A stretch of DNA of 64,000 bases, taken from positions 62,001 to 126,000 of the IMG/VR virus record IMGVR_UViG_3300023184_000029. One strand, written 5' to 3'. The DNA is from a virus. This document shows, piece by piece, positions 41,349 through 51,659 of the stretch (position 1 is its first letter; every line of letters starts with the position of its first letter). The translations under genes and the position numbers were made by a program. Below the pieces are notes generated by a model. That model was not told the DNA's origin. It saw only the letters and a list, made by a program, of their open reading frames with translations, and did not search any database.

Positions 41349-43556
41349 ATGGCTAATAAAAAAAATTCTAAACAAAATGCTATTAATAATGCGGCCATTC
41401 CCCAATCAGATGCTTATGTTACATGGGGAGAGGATTTAGCCAGTAAACAAGAAGCTTTTAAAAAATCTGGAGAATCTTTAGAAGAATTTGTTGGTTTAGC
41501 ATCATCTTCAGAAAAAGCAGTAAGTATGAGAAGATACGGATTAGACTATTCTAATTTAGATGGTCTTACTGGTAGCAGACCCGGATTTACCAAATCTGAC
41601 TATGATTATTTTAGACCAGATGAAGCGGTTCCACAAAGAGTAAAAGAAATTCTAAAAAGAGCTGACGATATTTATCAAAGAGTTGGTTTAGTCAAAAATG
41701 TGGTTGATCTTATGGGAGATTTTGCTACTCAAGGAATCAGAATAGTTCATAAGAACAAAAGAACAGAAAGATTTTATCGTCGCTGGTTTAAAAAAATAGA
41801 AGGAAAAGATAGATCTGAAAGACTAATAAATAATTTATACAGATCTGGTAATGTTGTTATAGATAGAAGAACAGCAAAATTAACTTTAAAATCTGGAGTA
41901 CAACTATATCAAAGTCTAGGTACTGCTGATACTATCGTTAGCGATATTGATCAGAACTCTCCCTCTGTTGAGAAAAGAGAAATTCCTTGGAAATATACTT
42001 TTATAGATCCTGTATTTGTTGATGTTGCTGGAGGGTCTTTATCGTCATTTTCTAATAAGAAAAATTATGTCTTACAACTACCGGCGTCTTTGAGTAAGGC
42101 TATAAATACTCCTAAAACACCAGAAGAAAAATTAGTTGTAGAATCATTACCTCAGCAAATTATAGACGCGGCAAAAACTAAAAAACCATTTCCTTTGGAT
42201 CCTGATAAAACTATAGTTTGCCACTATAAAAAAGACGATTGGCAGTCTTGGGCTTTTCCTATGATATATTCCATTATGGACGATATAACTATTGTAGAAA
42301 AACTTAAATTAGCAGATATGGCGGCTCTTGACGGAGCTATTTCTAATATTAGGATTTTTAAATTAGGTAATCTAGAACATAGAATTATTCCTACTAAAGC
42401 AGCAACATCTAAATTAGCACAAATACTAGGAAATAATGTTGGTGGTGGTACTATGGATATTATTTGGGGTCCAGATATAGAAATGTTAGAGTCTAAGACC
42501 ACTGTTCATCAATTTTTAGGAGAAGCCAAATATATACCTCATATGAATAATGTTTATGCTGGCTTAGGTATTCCTCCCACATTAACAGGAACTTTTGCTT
42601 CCGGTGGTACAACGAATAATTTTATTTCATTAAAAACATTAACACAAAGATTACAATATGGTAGAGAAGTATTAACAAAATTTTGGGAAAATGAAATTAT
42701 GTTAGTACAAAAAGCAATGGGTTTTAAGTATCCAGCTAAGATAGAATTTGATAGAATGGATTTATCTAACGAAGATTCAGAAAAAGCACTACTAATACAA
42801 CTAGCTGATAGAAATCTTATATCCGACGAATTATTACAAACTAAATTTGGCATGGATCCTGATATGGAGAAGAGTAGACTTAATAGAGAAAACAGAGAAA
42901 GAGATAGCGAGAGAATGGTTCAAAAAGCCGGTCCTTGGTTCGATCCTACTCCAGAAAATAGTCTTAAAAAGATTGCTTTACAGACAGGGGTAGTGGCTCC
43001 TAGTCAGGTAGGTCTTGAATTAGAGAAAAAGAAATCTGGTGAACAAAGCGCTCTTCAAATGAAAGTACCAAGTTCACCAACCAAGTTGGCAAACGATTCT
43101 CCTGAATCGTTGCCTGGGCAACCAGGACAGGGAAGACCAAAAACTAGCAAAGATCAAGAAAAGCGAAAAACTAAAGTTTTCAAACCTCAAACAGGCGCAG
43201 GTTTAATGATTTGGGCGAATAAAGCTCAAGATAAAGTTAGCGAGATACTTAATCCTATTTTATTAGAATTTTATAATAAGAAAAATTTAAGAAGTCTTTC
43301 TTCAGTAGAATCCCAAGAGATAGAAAATATAAAAACAAAAGTATTATTTGGACTAGATCCATTTTCAAAAGTTGGTCAAGACACGATCTTTGAATCTTTT
43401 GCAAAGATAGACTCTGAGAACCAAACACACCTAGTAGTTGCTTATAAATTATGGCTAAAAAACATAGAAAATGATTTAAACTATAGCTTAACTGTGGATG
43501 AACAAAAACAAGCTAAAGCATCATTTTACTCTACGGTGTATATTAGCAACGCATAA
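41349..43556 (+). CDS. portal protein
   Basis: 735-aa protein immediately after the large terminase. The N-terminal part (DDIYQRVGLVKNVVDLMGDF) and the central GTFASGGTTNNFISLKTLTQ region fit a portal wing/stem layout. The C-terminal ~150 residues are basic and disordered-looking, then helical. It forms the dodecameric DNA channel at the capsid vertex. The call rests on size, position and layout rather than a crisp motif. Confidence 0.75.
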   Translation: MANKKNSKQNAINNAAIPQSDAYVTWGEDLASKQEAFKKSGESLEEFVGLASSSEKAVSMRRYGLDYSNLDGLTGSRPGFTKSDYDYFRPDEAVPQRVKEILKRADDIYQRVGLVKNVVDLMGDFATQGIRIVHKNKRTERFYRRWFKKIEGKDRSERLINNLYRSGNVVIDRRTAKLTLKSGVQLYQSLGTADTIVSDIDQNSPSVEKREIPWKYTFIDPVFVDVAGGSLSSFSNKKNYVLQLPASLSKAINTPKTPEEKLVVESLPQQIIDAAKTKKPFPLDPDKTIVCHYKKDDWQSWAFPMIYSIMDDITIVEKLKLADMAALDGAISNIRIFKLGNLEHRIIPTKAATSKLAQILGNNVGGGTMDIIWGPDIEMLESKTTVHQFLGEAKYIPHMNNVYAGLGIPPTLTGTFASGGTTNNFISLKTLTQRLQYGREVLTKFWENEIMLVQKAMGFKYPAKIEFDRMDLSNEDSEKALLIQLADRNLISDELLQTKFGMDPDMEKSRLNRENRERDSERMVQKAGPWFDPTPENSLKKIALQTGVVAPSQVGLELEKKKSGEQSALQMKVPSSPTKLANDSPESLPGQPGQGRPKTSKDQEKRKTKVFKPQTGAGLMIWANKAQDKVSEILNPILLEFYNKKNLRSLSSVESQEIENIKTKVLFGLDPFSKVGQDTIFESFAKIDSENQTHLVVAYKLWLKNIENDLNYSLTVDEQKQAKASFYSTVYISNA

Positions 43557-43580
43557 ACATCATCAAATAAGGTATAAATA

Positions 43581-45083
43581 ATGAAAATTTTTCAGCAAGA
43601 AATTTCGGATGGTCTTGAGCATAAACTCCAAACATCTGCATCAATTTGTTATGCTTCTGCTGTTTCTCCTTCTTCTATAATAGATAAAAAACATATTAAA
43701 AATATGAATAAAAGTTTAGCATCTATTAATGATGGCGATTTATACTATTTACAATCTATTTTAGTTACTACATCATGGAATAAAAATGATGATATTTTTG
43801 ATAAAGAAGAGGTCTGGGCGGCTAGAAATAGCCCAGAGGACAAACCAACAAATCTAGAACATGACGAGAGTACCATTATCGGTCATATTACATCAAATTG
43901 GCCAATAACAGAAAATGGAGAGCTTATCAGTGAGGAAACCCCAGCGTCAGAACTACCTGCAAAATATCATATTTTAACAGGATCCGTTATCTATAAAGGG
44001 TTTTCTATACCAGAACTACAAGAAAGAACGCATAAACTAATATCAGAAATAGAAGAAGGTACTAAATACGTTAGTATGGAGTGTTTATTTACTGGTTTTG
44101 ATTATGGATTAGTTAATAAAAGTACTGGAGAGTATAAAGTTTTAGCTAGAAATGAAGAAACAGCATTTTTAACAAAATACCTTAGAGCATATGGTGGAGT
44201 AGGAGAACATCAAGACTATAAAATTGGTAGAGTTCTAAGAAATATTAATTTTTCTGGTAAAGGATTTGTTGACAAACCAGCTAATCCAGATAGTATAATT
44301 TTATCTAATAATCTTGTAACTAAAGCTAATGAAAATTTTTCTAACGAAAAAAATACAGTTTTACAAGATATGGGTGTATCAAATAAAGTGTCCAACCTTA
44401 ATGCGGAGAACATTACTATGAATTCAGAAGATACTACAGCAACAGTACAAGCATCAGATTGTTCAGAAGCTCACGCTCAAATTGTAGAACTACAGAACAA
44501 GGTTGTTGCTCTAGAAGCTGAAGTTAATACCAAAACAGAATCAGCAAATACAACATTTGCCAGTCTCGAAGATCTCAAAAAGCAAAACGAAGATCTTATT
44601 CAGGCCAATGAAAAATTAGGTCAAGATCTTGCAGGTGCCTCAGAAATTATAGCAGCATATAAGAACCAAGAAGAAGAAATGGCTAAGAAAGCAAAGAAAA
44701 TGAAGAGAGTTGCTGCTTTAGTTGATCTCGGTATCGATTCCGAGACAGCAACATCAACAGCTGATAAGTTTGAGTCATTAGATGACGAAACTTTTGCCAC
44801 TATGACATCTGTTTTTGCTAAAACTCTTCCTCCTTTCCTTAAGAAAAAAGAAGAAGAAGACAAAAAAGAAGATAAAGAAGAAAAGAAGACTGCTTCAAAA
44901 GATCAAGAAGATGCTGATTCAGACAAAAGCACGAAATCCTCAGTAGATATTGAAGCTCTCGACACTGTTGAAGTTGAAGATAGCGTTAGTCTCAGTATTG
45001 GTGGTCAGGTTGAATCAGCCGTTGAAACAACACGCGCCGCCTTGGTTGAATTTATTTCTAGTAGACTCGGTAAAAAACTCTAA
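43581..45083 (+). CDS. capsid maturation protease fused to scaffold
   Basis: 500-aa protein. The N-terminal ~230 residues (NLEHDESTIIGHITSNWPIT with a candidate His; TKYVSMECLFTGFDY with a candidate Ser) fit a prohead protease. Residues ~290-370 form a heptad coil (AQIVELQNKVVALEAEVNTK) and ~410-450 are highly charged (KEEEDKKEDKEEKK), typical of a scaffold. It sits between portal and major capsid genes as expected. The exact protease class is not assignable. Confidence 0.7.
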   Translation: MKIFQQEISDGLEHKLQTSASICYASAVSPSSIIDKKHIKNMNKSLASINDGDLYYLQSILVTTSWNKNDDIFDKEEVWAARNSPEDKPTNLEHDESTIIGHITSNWPITENGELISEETPASELPAKYHILTGSVIYKGFSIPELQERTHKLISEIEEGTKYVSMECLFTGFDYGLVNKSTGEYKVLARNEETAFLTKYLRAYGGVGEHQDYKIGRVLRNINFSGKGFVDKPANPDSIILSNNLVTKANENFSNEKNTVLQDMGVSNKVSNLNAENITMNSEDTTATVQASDCSEAHAQIVELQNKVVALEAEVNTKTESANTTFASLEDLKKQNEDLIQANEKLGQDLAGASEIIAAYKNQEEEMAKKAKKMKRVAALVDLGIDSETATSTADKFESLDDETFATMTSVFAKTLPPFLKKKEEEDKKEDKEEKKTASKDQEDADSDKSTKSSVDIEALDTVEVEDSVSLSIGGQVESAVETTRAALVEFISSRLGKKL

Positions 45084-45103
45084 AATTAATAGGGAGAAAT
45101 CAA

Positions 45104-45562
45104 ATGGCTCTTAAACCACATCGTGTTGAATCATACACAGACGTATCGAATTTCATTAACACTGCATCAGAAAGAGGCGGTATTGTAGTACACGTTTCTT
45201 CTGGTAGCGGCGTAGCCCTAGATGATGCTCTAAGTCTAGTAGCATATCCTACTGGCACTCCTAGTGGCACAAAACCAGCAGGCTTGCTACTAAATGATGT
45301 TGTTAGTTATGATCTAACTAGACAGCATCTTAACTGGTACAGAGACGAGGTTCCAGTTGGTGGTAAAGCTACAGTCTTGCGTCAAGGTCAAGTCACAACT
45401 AACCTTGTTGCCAATGGTGTTACTCCAACCGCTGGGGCTGACGCTTACTATGATGGCAGTGGTTATTTAACAACCACAAGCACTAATAGTGTTAAGGTCG
45501 GTAGATTCCTTAGTGTCCTTGATGCAGACGGTTACGTTAAAGTAGATATCAACATTACCTGA
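45104..45562 (+). CDS. capsid decoration or head-fibre protein
   Basis: 152-aa Gly/Ser/Thr/Val-rich beta protein (GGIVVHVSSGSGVALDDALS) with VPVGGKATVLRQGQVTTNL. Layout and position between protease and capsid match decoration proteins that stabilise the shell. RBS AGGGAGAAATCAA. Confidence 0.68.
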   Translation: MALKPHRVESYTDVSNFINTASERGGIVVHVSSGSGVALDDALSLVAYPTGTPSGTKPAGLLLNDVVSYDLTRQHLNWYRDEVPVGGKATVLRQGQVTTNLVANGVTPTAGADAYYDGSGYLTTTSTNSVKVGRFLSVLDADGYVKVDINIT

Positions 45563-45576
45563 TAAGGGAGAAAGCA

Positions 45577-46587
45577 ATGTCATCGAAAACGCAAAAATTT
45601 CAGCCCGCTCCAGAATTAACTGAACTTTTAGTTCGTTCTGGTTCACCAAATAGAGAAGTAGCCCTAGCTGCTAATGCAGAAATTGCTAAAGCACTAGAGC
45701 TTCCATTGAGAAAGGGTCTACTCAGTGGGGATATTTTAAATGGTATTTTCGAGCCAATTCAATTAGCTCAAAATGCTACTCCAGAATTTCCATTAGACTT
45801 CCTAGCCCCAGGTACAGAAAAGGACTTTGTTGCCTATACTGTTCCTAATCATGGATATATTCCAGAGCGTCATGTTGAGAGCGATTACGTCATGGTACCA
45901 ACCTACGACGTTGGCTCTTCAATCGACTATCTCTTAAAGTATGCCAGAGATGCCCGCTGGGACGTTGTTGGTCGTGCTATGGAGGTTCTAGAAGGTTCTT
46001 TCGTTAAGAAGATGAACGACGATGGTTGGCATACTGTTCTAGCTGCTGGTGTTGATCGTAACATCGTAGTTTATGATAGTGATGCTAATACAAATCAGTT
46101 TACAAAGAGACTTGTTAGTCTCATGAAGACTGTTATGCGTCGTAACGGTGGTGGTAACTCAGCATCTAATAACAGAGCTATCCTAACAGACCTTTACGTT
46201 TCTCCAGAATCTATGGAAGATATTCGTAACTGGGGTATCGATCAGATCGACGAAATTACTCGTCGTGAGATCTATACAGCTGCTGACGGTACTCTTAATC
46301 GTGTGTTTGGTGTTAATCTTCATGACCTAGATGAACTAGGCGTTGGTCAAGAATATCAGCTATTCTATAGCAATATTCTTTCTGGCGCACTACCCGGTAG
46401 TAAGAGTGAAATCGTTGTTGGTCTCGATCAGAGCAAGAACGATACATTTATTATGCCAGTTCGTCAAGAGGTTCAAATCTTCGAAGACGACACACTACAT
46501 CGTCAGAAGAGAGCCGGTTTCTATGGCTGGTCAGAGCACGGTTTTGCCGTTCTTGACAACCGTAGAGTTGTTCTTGGCGCTCTATAA
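45577..46587 (+). CDS. major capsid protein
   Basis: 336-aa HK97-type candidate. It starts with an N-terminal helical region, then GYIPERHVESDYVMVPTYDV, DGWHTVLAAGVDRNIVV, and a C-terminal KRAGFYGWSEHGFAVLDNRR strand typical of the P-domain end. It has a codon choice richer in C-ending codons than its neighbours, as expected for a highly expressed gene, and is followed by the strongest terminator in the window. Confidence 0.82.
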   Translation: MSSKTQKFQPAPELTELLVRSGSPNREVALAANAEIAKALELPLRKGLLSGDILNGIFEPIQLAQNATPEFPLDFLAPGTEKDFVAYTVPNHGYIPERHVESDYVMVPTYDVGSSIDYLLKYARDARWDVVGRAMEVLEGSFVKKMNDDGWHTVLAAGVDRNIVVYDSDANTNQFTKRLVSLMKTVMRRNGGGNSASNNRAILTDLYVSPESMEDIRNWGIDQIDEITRREIYTAADGTLNRVFGVNLHDLDELGVGQEYQLFYSNILSGALPGSKSEIVVGLDQSKNDTFIMPVRQEVQIFEDDTLHRQKRAGFYGWSEHGFAVLDNRRVVLGAL

Positions 46588-46620
46588 TTTAATTAGCTAT
46601 ATTAATAGCGAAATAAAAGA

Positions 46621-46649
46621 AGGCTGGCTTTGCGCCGGCCTTTTTTTTT
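46621..46649 (+). terminator. strong intrinsic terminator after capsid gene
   Basis: AAGGCTGGC-TTTGC-GCCGGCCTT stem followed by nine T. It ends the capsid transcript. Confidence 0.93.
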
Positions 46650-46705
46650 GGGTGTATCTTATTATAGATCGATCAAAATAACTTTTTAAATATAGGGCGA
46701 CAACT

Positions 46706-47110
46706 ATGGCAGCGGCCAAATATGATTTCGCTATAGAACAAGGTACGTCTTTTAGATTATCTTTAATATATAAAGATTCTGAAGGTAATCCGATGGATCT
46801 TACAGGTTGGTGCGCAAGAATTATTTGGAAAACAAGTAGTACTACTACTCAAATATTTTCATCTAATAATAATGATCATGATGTTTATAGATTCGAGATA
46901 GATGAACCAAATGGAAAGTTAACACTTTTATTCCCCTCAACAACTACTAATAGTTTTAATTTTAATACAGCTAAATACGATCTTGAACTACAAAGTCCAG
47001 ACGATCTATATAATGGAGGAGGTAAATATACTACTAGAATTCTTTATGGAGTTATAACTATTGTAAAAAGATTTAGTCAAATTTCATCCAATATGGATTG
47101 TAATATATGA
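46706..47110 (+). CDS. baseplate/tail structural protein (BppU-like N-terminus)
   Basis: 134-aa beta protein: KYDFAIEQGTSFRLSLIYKD, DLTGWCARIIWK, YDLELQSP and LYGVITIVKRFS. This 'iEqGtdf...l...d..G.p.dLtG......i......G.i.i...' layout matches small baseplate domains and is repeated in the N-terminal half of the 55256-56263 product. It overlaps the next gene by 4 nt. Confidence 0.7.
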   Translation: MAAAKYDFAIEQGTSFRLSLIYKDSEGNPMDLTGWCARIIWKTSSTTTQIFSSNNNDHDVYRFEIDEPNGKLTLLFPSTTTNSFNFNTAKYDLELQSPDDLYNGGGKYTTRILYGVITIVKRFSQISSNMDCNI

Positions 47111-47367
47111 GCAATTTTATAGTTGAAATTACTGATCCTCAAGTGTATACAATAGATATTGAGACTAGTTTTGTTGATAATATTAATAATATTGAAATAC
47201 AAAGATATGATCAATATAATATTGATATAATTAATGTTGAAAGAATACTTCCTAGTGATTTACCAGACTATCCAGTTAATAGAATAATTGGTGATTTTCC
47301 AGTAGCAAGAATTAGTGGATTAGCAGAATATTTAGATAATTATCATTTTGATTGTGGCTCGCCCTGA
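47107..47367 (+). CDS. small tail-associated protein
   Basis: 86-aa acidic protein (VEITDPQVYTIDIETSFVDN ... LPDYPVNRIIGDFPVARISG). The end resembles the linker region that often precedes phage tail-fibre trimers. Location suggests a tail-tip component; no family named. Confidence 0.6.
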   Translation: MSNFIVEITDPQVYTIDIETSFVDNINNIEIQRYDQYNIDIINVERILPSDLPDYPVNRIIGDFPVARISGLAEYLDNYHFDCGSP

Positions 47368-47390
47368 TTATGAAATAATGGAGAAATAAA

Positions 47391-48719
47391 ATGCCAGTTC
47401 AAACAAAAGTACAATTAAGAAGAGGTTCGTCAGTTCAATGGGCCTTATCTTCTGATGCTTTATCAGCAGGAGAAATAGGATATGATACAACACTAAAGAA
47501 ATTTAAAATTGGAGACGGATCAACATTATGGGGCAGTTTAGATTGGGCCACAACATTACCAACAGAACTAAATGAGATTATTGATGATAGAGTTAATGAT
47601 TTAGTAGTTGCTGGCAGTGGTATCGTTAAAAGTTATGACGATTCTGGTAATTCATTAACAATTAGTAGTCCATTATCTGCTGGTAGTGGTATTAGTTTAT
47701 CTTATAGCGGTGGAACTTATACCATCAACAATACCGGCATAATTACTAATGCTAGCGATATTGTTGGTTTTGATACTCAAGTAAGAACAAATAGATTAGA
47801 CCAGATGGCTGCCCCATCAGGATCAGTATCTTTAAATAGTCAAAAAATTACATCATTAGCTACTCCAACATCTGATAGTGATGCTGCTACTAAAGCTTAT
47901 GTTGATGCTGCTCGTAGCGGATTAGACGTTAAACAGAGCGTTAGGGCGGCTACCACAGCTAATATAACGTTGAGTGGCGCTCAAACTATTGATGGTGTAA
48001 ATATTGTGTCTGGTGATAGAGTATTAGTAAAAGATCAAAGTGTTGGTAGTCAAAATGGTATTTATACTGCTGCTGTTGGAAGTTGGAGTCGCTCATCTGA
48101 TGCTGATAGTGATACCGAAGTCACCGCAGGCATGTTTACTTTCGTAACAGAGGGTTCTACAAATAGTGATAGCGGTTGGGTTTTAACAACCAATGATACT
48201 ATTACACTAGAATCCACAAGCCTAACCTTTGCTCAATTTAGTGGTGCTGGTCAAATTACTGCCGGATCTGGTTTAACTAAAACTGGTAATACAATAGATA
48301 TTGGTACCGCTAGTTCTTCTAGAATTGTTGTTAATACTGATAGTATAGACTTAGCAACAGTAAGTAGATCTGATAGTAGCGGTTCAGCAGGAAGCACATT
48401 TCTACAGTCTGTGACCACAGATTCTTATGGTCGAGTAACAAGCTCAGTATCAGGAGTTTTTCACGACGCCTCAACATCTGTTAAAGGAATAGCATCTTTT
48501 GATAGTGGAGATTTTAGTGTAAGTTCGGGAGCAGTAACTATTAAAGCTAGTGGAGTAGATAATAGTCAATTGGTTAATAGTAGCATAACAGTTGGCTCAA
48601 GTTCCGTTTCATTGGGTGGCACTTTGACAAGTATTAATGGTTTAACTAGTATAAGTGGAGTTAGTGCTGGTAGTCCAACAACCCTTTACTATTGTGCTAT
48701 AGATGGTGGAACTCCCTGA
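47391..48719 (+). CDS. tail fibre with Mtd-type N-terminal domain
   Basis: 442-aa protein. N-terminal QLRRGSSVQWALSSDALSAG then KFKIGDGSTLWGSLDW is the repeat-like attachment domain seen in Mtd-type fibres. LNSQKITSLATPTSDSDAAT plus KAYVDAARSG is the classic fibre-shaft segment, and the rest is Ser/Gly/Thr-rich. It likely contacts the host surface. Confidence 0.82.
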   Translation: MPVQTKVQLRRGSSVQWALSSDALSAGEIGYDTTLKKFKIGDGSTLWGSLDWATTLPTELNEIIDDRVNDLVVAGSGIVKSYDDSGNSLTISSPLSAGSGISLSYSGGTYTINNTGIITNASDIVGFDTQVRTNRLDQMAAPSGSVSLNSQKITSLATPTSDSDAATKAYVDAARSGLDVKQSVRAATTANITLSGAQTIDGVNIVSGDRVLVKDQSVGSQNGIYTAAVGSWSRSSDADSDTEVTAGMFTFVTEGSTNSDSGWVLTTNDTITLESTSLTFAQFSGAGQITAGSGLTKTGNTIDIGTASSSRIVVNTDSIDLATVSRSDSSGSAGSTFLQSVTTDSYGRVTSSVSGVFHDASTSVKGIASFDSGDFSVSSGAVTIKASGVDNSQLVNSSITVGSSSVSLGGTLTSINGLTSISGVSAGSPTTLYYCAIDGGTP

Positions 48720-48737
48720 TATTAGGAATTTAGAGCT

Positions 48738-49496
48738 ATGCCAGTTAATGATCTTATTACTATTAGAAAAGGAACAGCATCCGAATGGAGTAGTAGTAAT
48801 CCAGTTTTAGCTAGTGGAGAGCTCGGTTTTGACCTGTCAAACAATATATTAAAAATTGGAGACGGCTCATCAGCATGGAATAGTTTAAATAATCACTCCC
48901 ACTCCAGCATAAATATTAGCGACTTTACTGAATCTGTTCAAGATATTGTTGGTTCTGGATTTTTAGTTGCTGGAACCGGAATAGTTTTAGACTATAATGA
49001 TAGTGCTAATACTTTAACTATTAGTAGTAGTGGAACTGGCGGTGGGGTTAGCATAACTAATTTTAGTGATAATAGAATATTAACATCTGATGGAACATCA
49101 ACGGGAATAAATGCTGAAAGTAATTTAACTTTTGATGGAACTAGTTTAAAAGTTAATAATATTAATGTTAGTGTTAGTGGTCATTTTCATACTAGTTCAG
49201 ATATTAGTAATTTTAATAGTAGCGTTAGTGGACTATTACCAGTAACTAATATCTCTGCTGGATCTAATACTAGTATTAGTTCGGCTAGTGGAACTTATAC
49301 AATTAATTCAATTCCATTAATTAGTTATTCAACTACTACTAGTTTTCCAGCTTCTGGGGTTTCAACATCATATTATTTAGCTAGTGATTCTAGTAGAATA
49401 TATCAGTGGACAGGACTTCAATATGTTGAGTTAGGCGCTCAAACCGTTAGTTCAATAGATAATATTTTTCATCCATTTTTATTAGGAGGCATATAA
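48738..49496 (+). CDS. second tail fibre with Mtd-type N-terminal domain
   Basis: 252-aa paralogue: TIRKGTASEWSSSNPVLASG then ILKIGDGSSAWNSLNNHSHS, followed by a Ser/Asn-rich shaft and SYYLASDSSRIYQWTGLQYV near the end. The latter is shared with the 51711-52031 product, implying exchange of fibre tip modules. Confidence 0.8.
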   Translation: MPVNDLITIRKGTASEWSSSNPVLASGELGFDLSNNILKIGDGSSAWNSLNNHSHSSINISDFTESVQDIVGSGFLVAGTGIVLDYNDSANTLTISSSGTGGGVSITNFSDNRILTSDGTSTGINAESNLTFDGTSLKVNNINVSVSGHFHTSSDISNFNSSVSGLLPVTNISAGSNTSISSASGTYTINSIPLISYSTTTSFPASGVSTSYYLASDSSRIYQWTGLQYVELGAQTVSSIDNIFHPFLLGGI

Positions 49497-49823
49497 ATGC
49501 CACAAACACATAAGGTATTAGGACAGGTTAGCCCAGCGGCCTCTTCTCTTACAACACTCTATACCGTGCCGGGAGCTACACAGACTGTTTGTTCTACAAT
49601 AAGCGTTTGCAATCTTGGGGTGTCAGCAACATTTCGAATTGCGATTCGACCAGCGGGAGTAAATCTTGCTAATCAGCATTATCTTGTCTATGACGCTACT
49701 GTTAACTCTAATGACTCTTTTTATTTGACTGTTGGCATTTCGCTGGCTGCTACGGACGTTGTTTCTGTGTTTAGTTCTACAAATACTCTGGCGTTTTCGT
49801 TGTTTGGCGTGGAGATAACCTAA
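49497..49823 (+). CDS. tail-associated beta-sandwich protein, GC-rich
   Basis: 108-aa protein: QTVCSTISVCNLGVSATFRI then DSFYLTVGISLAATDVVSVF. It is a beta-rich domain like one found beside phage fibres, similar in layout to 52044-52427. It marks the left edge of a GC-rich block. Confidence 0.68.
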   Translation: MPQTHKVLGQVSPAASSLTTLYTVPGATQTVCSTISVCNLGVSATFRIAIRPAGVNLANQHYLVYDATVNSNDSFYLTVGISLAATDVVSVFSSTNTLAFSLFGVEIT

Positions 49824-51463
49824 TGTCTATTACAACTGAATCACGGCCGAGATTGGCAAGCAAGTTCAATTTGCGATCAGCTGCTACTGTCACATCAAGC
49901 CTGACAACATGGGTGCGACCGGCCGATTGGTTATCATTACCAAGCGTTACCGGCCAGCAACGATTCGCTGGCTTATACCGAATTGACCCAGAAAGCAATT
50001 TCGTCGCTCTTACGGCAGCCGCCGCGTACACGGTGGATTGGGGTGACGGCACCACCACGAACCACGCGACAGGAACAACTGCCTACAAGCAATACGATTA
50101 TTCGACGATTAGCAGCACGGGTGAATCGACGCTTGGGTATCGTCAGGTCATCATTCAGGTCTATCCGCAAGGCGCGGCAAACCTAACATCGCTAAATTTG
50201 CAGACTCGCCACAACCAAAGCGGCCTCAACAGTGCTTATTACGCTGGATGGCTGGATATTGCCGTGAATGGTGCGAGCCTGACATCGCTCACGATTGGCA
50301 GCAGCACTCTTGCGATGCCGTATCTCCAGCAAGTCACGATTGGCCAGCACAACATCACCAATATGACTACCTTCTTTATGAACTGCTGGGTGCTTCAGTC
50401 TGTGCCGTTGTTTTCAACAGGCAGCGTGACAACCATGAGCAATATGTTTCAAGAGTGTCGTATGCTTCAGGTAGTTCCACAATTCAATACGGCATCGGTC
50501 ACAAACTTTGGTGCTATGTTTAGTAATTGCCGGGCACTGATAACGATACCACTCTTCAACACCTCATCGGCAACAAGTATGGCTAACATGTTCAGCGGCT
50601 GTAGGAACCTCCAGTATGTGCCGCTTCTCAATACAGCAACAGTAACCACCATGAGCTCAATGTTCAACGGCTGCTCCATGCTTCAGTCGGTACCGCTTTT
50701 CAACACAACATTGACCACAAACATGAGTTCAATGTTCAATCTCTGTAGTGCGTTGTCTTCAATACCTCTTTTCAATACGGCATCGGCAACGAATATGAAC
50801 TCAATGTTCTACGGCTGCAAGCAGTTGACTACTGTTCCTCTTTTCAATACCGCTCTTGTCACAGATATGAGCAGCATGTTCAACGAGTGCGAAGCACTCA
50901 CCAGCGTTCCACTATTCAATACATCTTCGCTCACAAACATAAATACCATGTTTAGACTTTGTTTTTCTCTTACCACCATTCCTCTTTTCAACACGGCATC
51001 CGTCACTAATTTTACGAATTTGTTTTCCGGCTGTACCGCGCTCATCAGTGTTCCGCTTCTGAATACAGCGGCAGCCACGAATATGAATAATATGTTTGTA
51101 ACCTGCAACGCCCTTCAATCTGTGCCACTATTCAACATGGCTTCAGTTACCAACACACAAGGCATGTTCAATGGATGTTGGTCACTCATCAACGTTCCTG
51201 CGTTGAACACTTCCTCTGTCACTTCGGGCAACTTCGCGTTAATGTTTAGCGGCTGCTCGTCACTATCCTCTGCTCCGCTGTCTGGCACGAACCAGAACAT
51301 CAGCTACGCATCGTGCAAGCTGTCGGCAGCCGCGCTCAACGCTATCTACACGGGACTGTCTGCGACTGGTACTGGAAAGACCATCACTGTTACTGGTAAC
51401 TGGGGAACAGCATCTCATGATACTTCAATCGCCACATCAAAAGGGTGGACCGTAACGGTCTAA
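49823..51463 (+). CDS. BspA-like leucine-rich-repeat adhesin
   Basis: 546-aa protein. After a ~150-residue N-terminal domain with an AAYTVDWGDGTTTNH segment, about 14 repeats of ~23-24 residues follow: MxxMFxxCxxLxxVPLFNTxxxT. This is the BspA/DUF285-type repeat. The C-terminus ends GWTVTV with a TGLSATGTGKTITVTGNWGT cap. Such repeats bind surface ligands; here it is probably a receptor-binding tail protein. Base composition is sharply more GC-rich than the flanking genes, indicating a recent acquisition. Confidence 0.87.
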   Translation: MSITTESRPRLASKFNLRSAATVTSSLTTWVRPADWLSLPSVTGQQRFAGLYRIDPESNFVALTAAAAYTVDWGDGTTTNHATGTTAYKQYDYSTISSTGESTLGYRQVIIQVYPQGAANLTSLNLQTRHNQSGLNSAYYAGWLDIAVNGASLTSLTIGSSTLAMPYLQQVTIGQHNITNMTTFFMNCWVLQSVPLFSTGSVTTMSNMFQECRMLQVVPQFNTASVTNFGAMFSNCRALITIPLFNTSSATSMANMFSGCRNLQYVPLLNTATVTTMSSMFNGCSMLQSVPLFNTTLTTNMSSMFNLCSALSSIPLFNTASATNMNSMFYGCKQLTTVPLFNTALVTDMSSMFNECEALTSVPLFNTSSLTNINTMFRLCFSLTTIPLFNTASVTNFTNLFSGCTALISVPLLNTAAATNMNNMFVTCNALQSVPLFNMASVTNTQGMFNGCWSLINVPALNTSSVTSGNFALMFSGCSSLSSAPLSGTNQNISYASCKLSAAALNAIYTGLSATGTGKTITVTGNWGTASHDTSIATSKGWTVTV

Positions 51464-51470
51464 TCAAAAT

Positions 51471-51659
51471 ATGAATACTAGTGGTTTTTATAAAATCGAT
51501 ACAGAAAGTCTAGAGATATTGTATGCTCCAAATGCGGTTTATGGCCCAGGATTTACACTACTCAAAGAAAAATATAATGAATATAATTATCCAATTGATG
51601 GATGGACTTGGTTTGATAGCGAAGACGAAGCAAAAATTGCTAACAATACTATAACTTGA
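51471..51659 (+). CDS. small tail-fibre-associated protein
   Basis: 62-aa protein (FYKIDTESLEILYAPNAVYG ... YNYPIDGWTWFDSEDEAKIA). The ending resembles short proteins that follow fibre genes. AT-rich, unlike the adhesin upstream. Confidence 0.68.
   Translation: MNTSGFYKIDTESLEILYAPNAVYGPGFTLLKEKYNEYNYPIDGWTWFDSEDEAKIANNTIT

Noticed and set aside
41338-43580. T4-type late promoters (TATAAATA) at 41338-41345 and 43573-43580
   Set aside because: They lie directly against the start codons of the portal and protease genes, so transcription would begin at or inside the ATG. In AT-rich DNA two matches are not surprising.
47391-49496. Diversity-generating retroelement acting on Mtd-type fibres
   Set aside because: No reverse transcriptase and no template/variable repeat pair were seen in this window. 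The Mtd-type N-terminal domain alone is not evidence.
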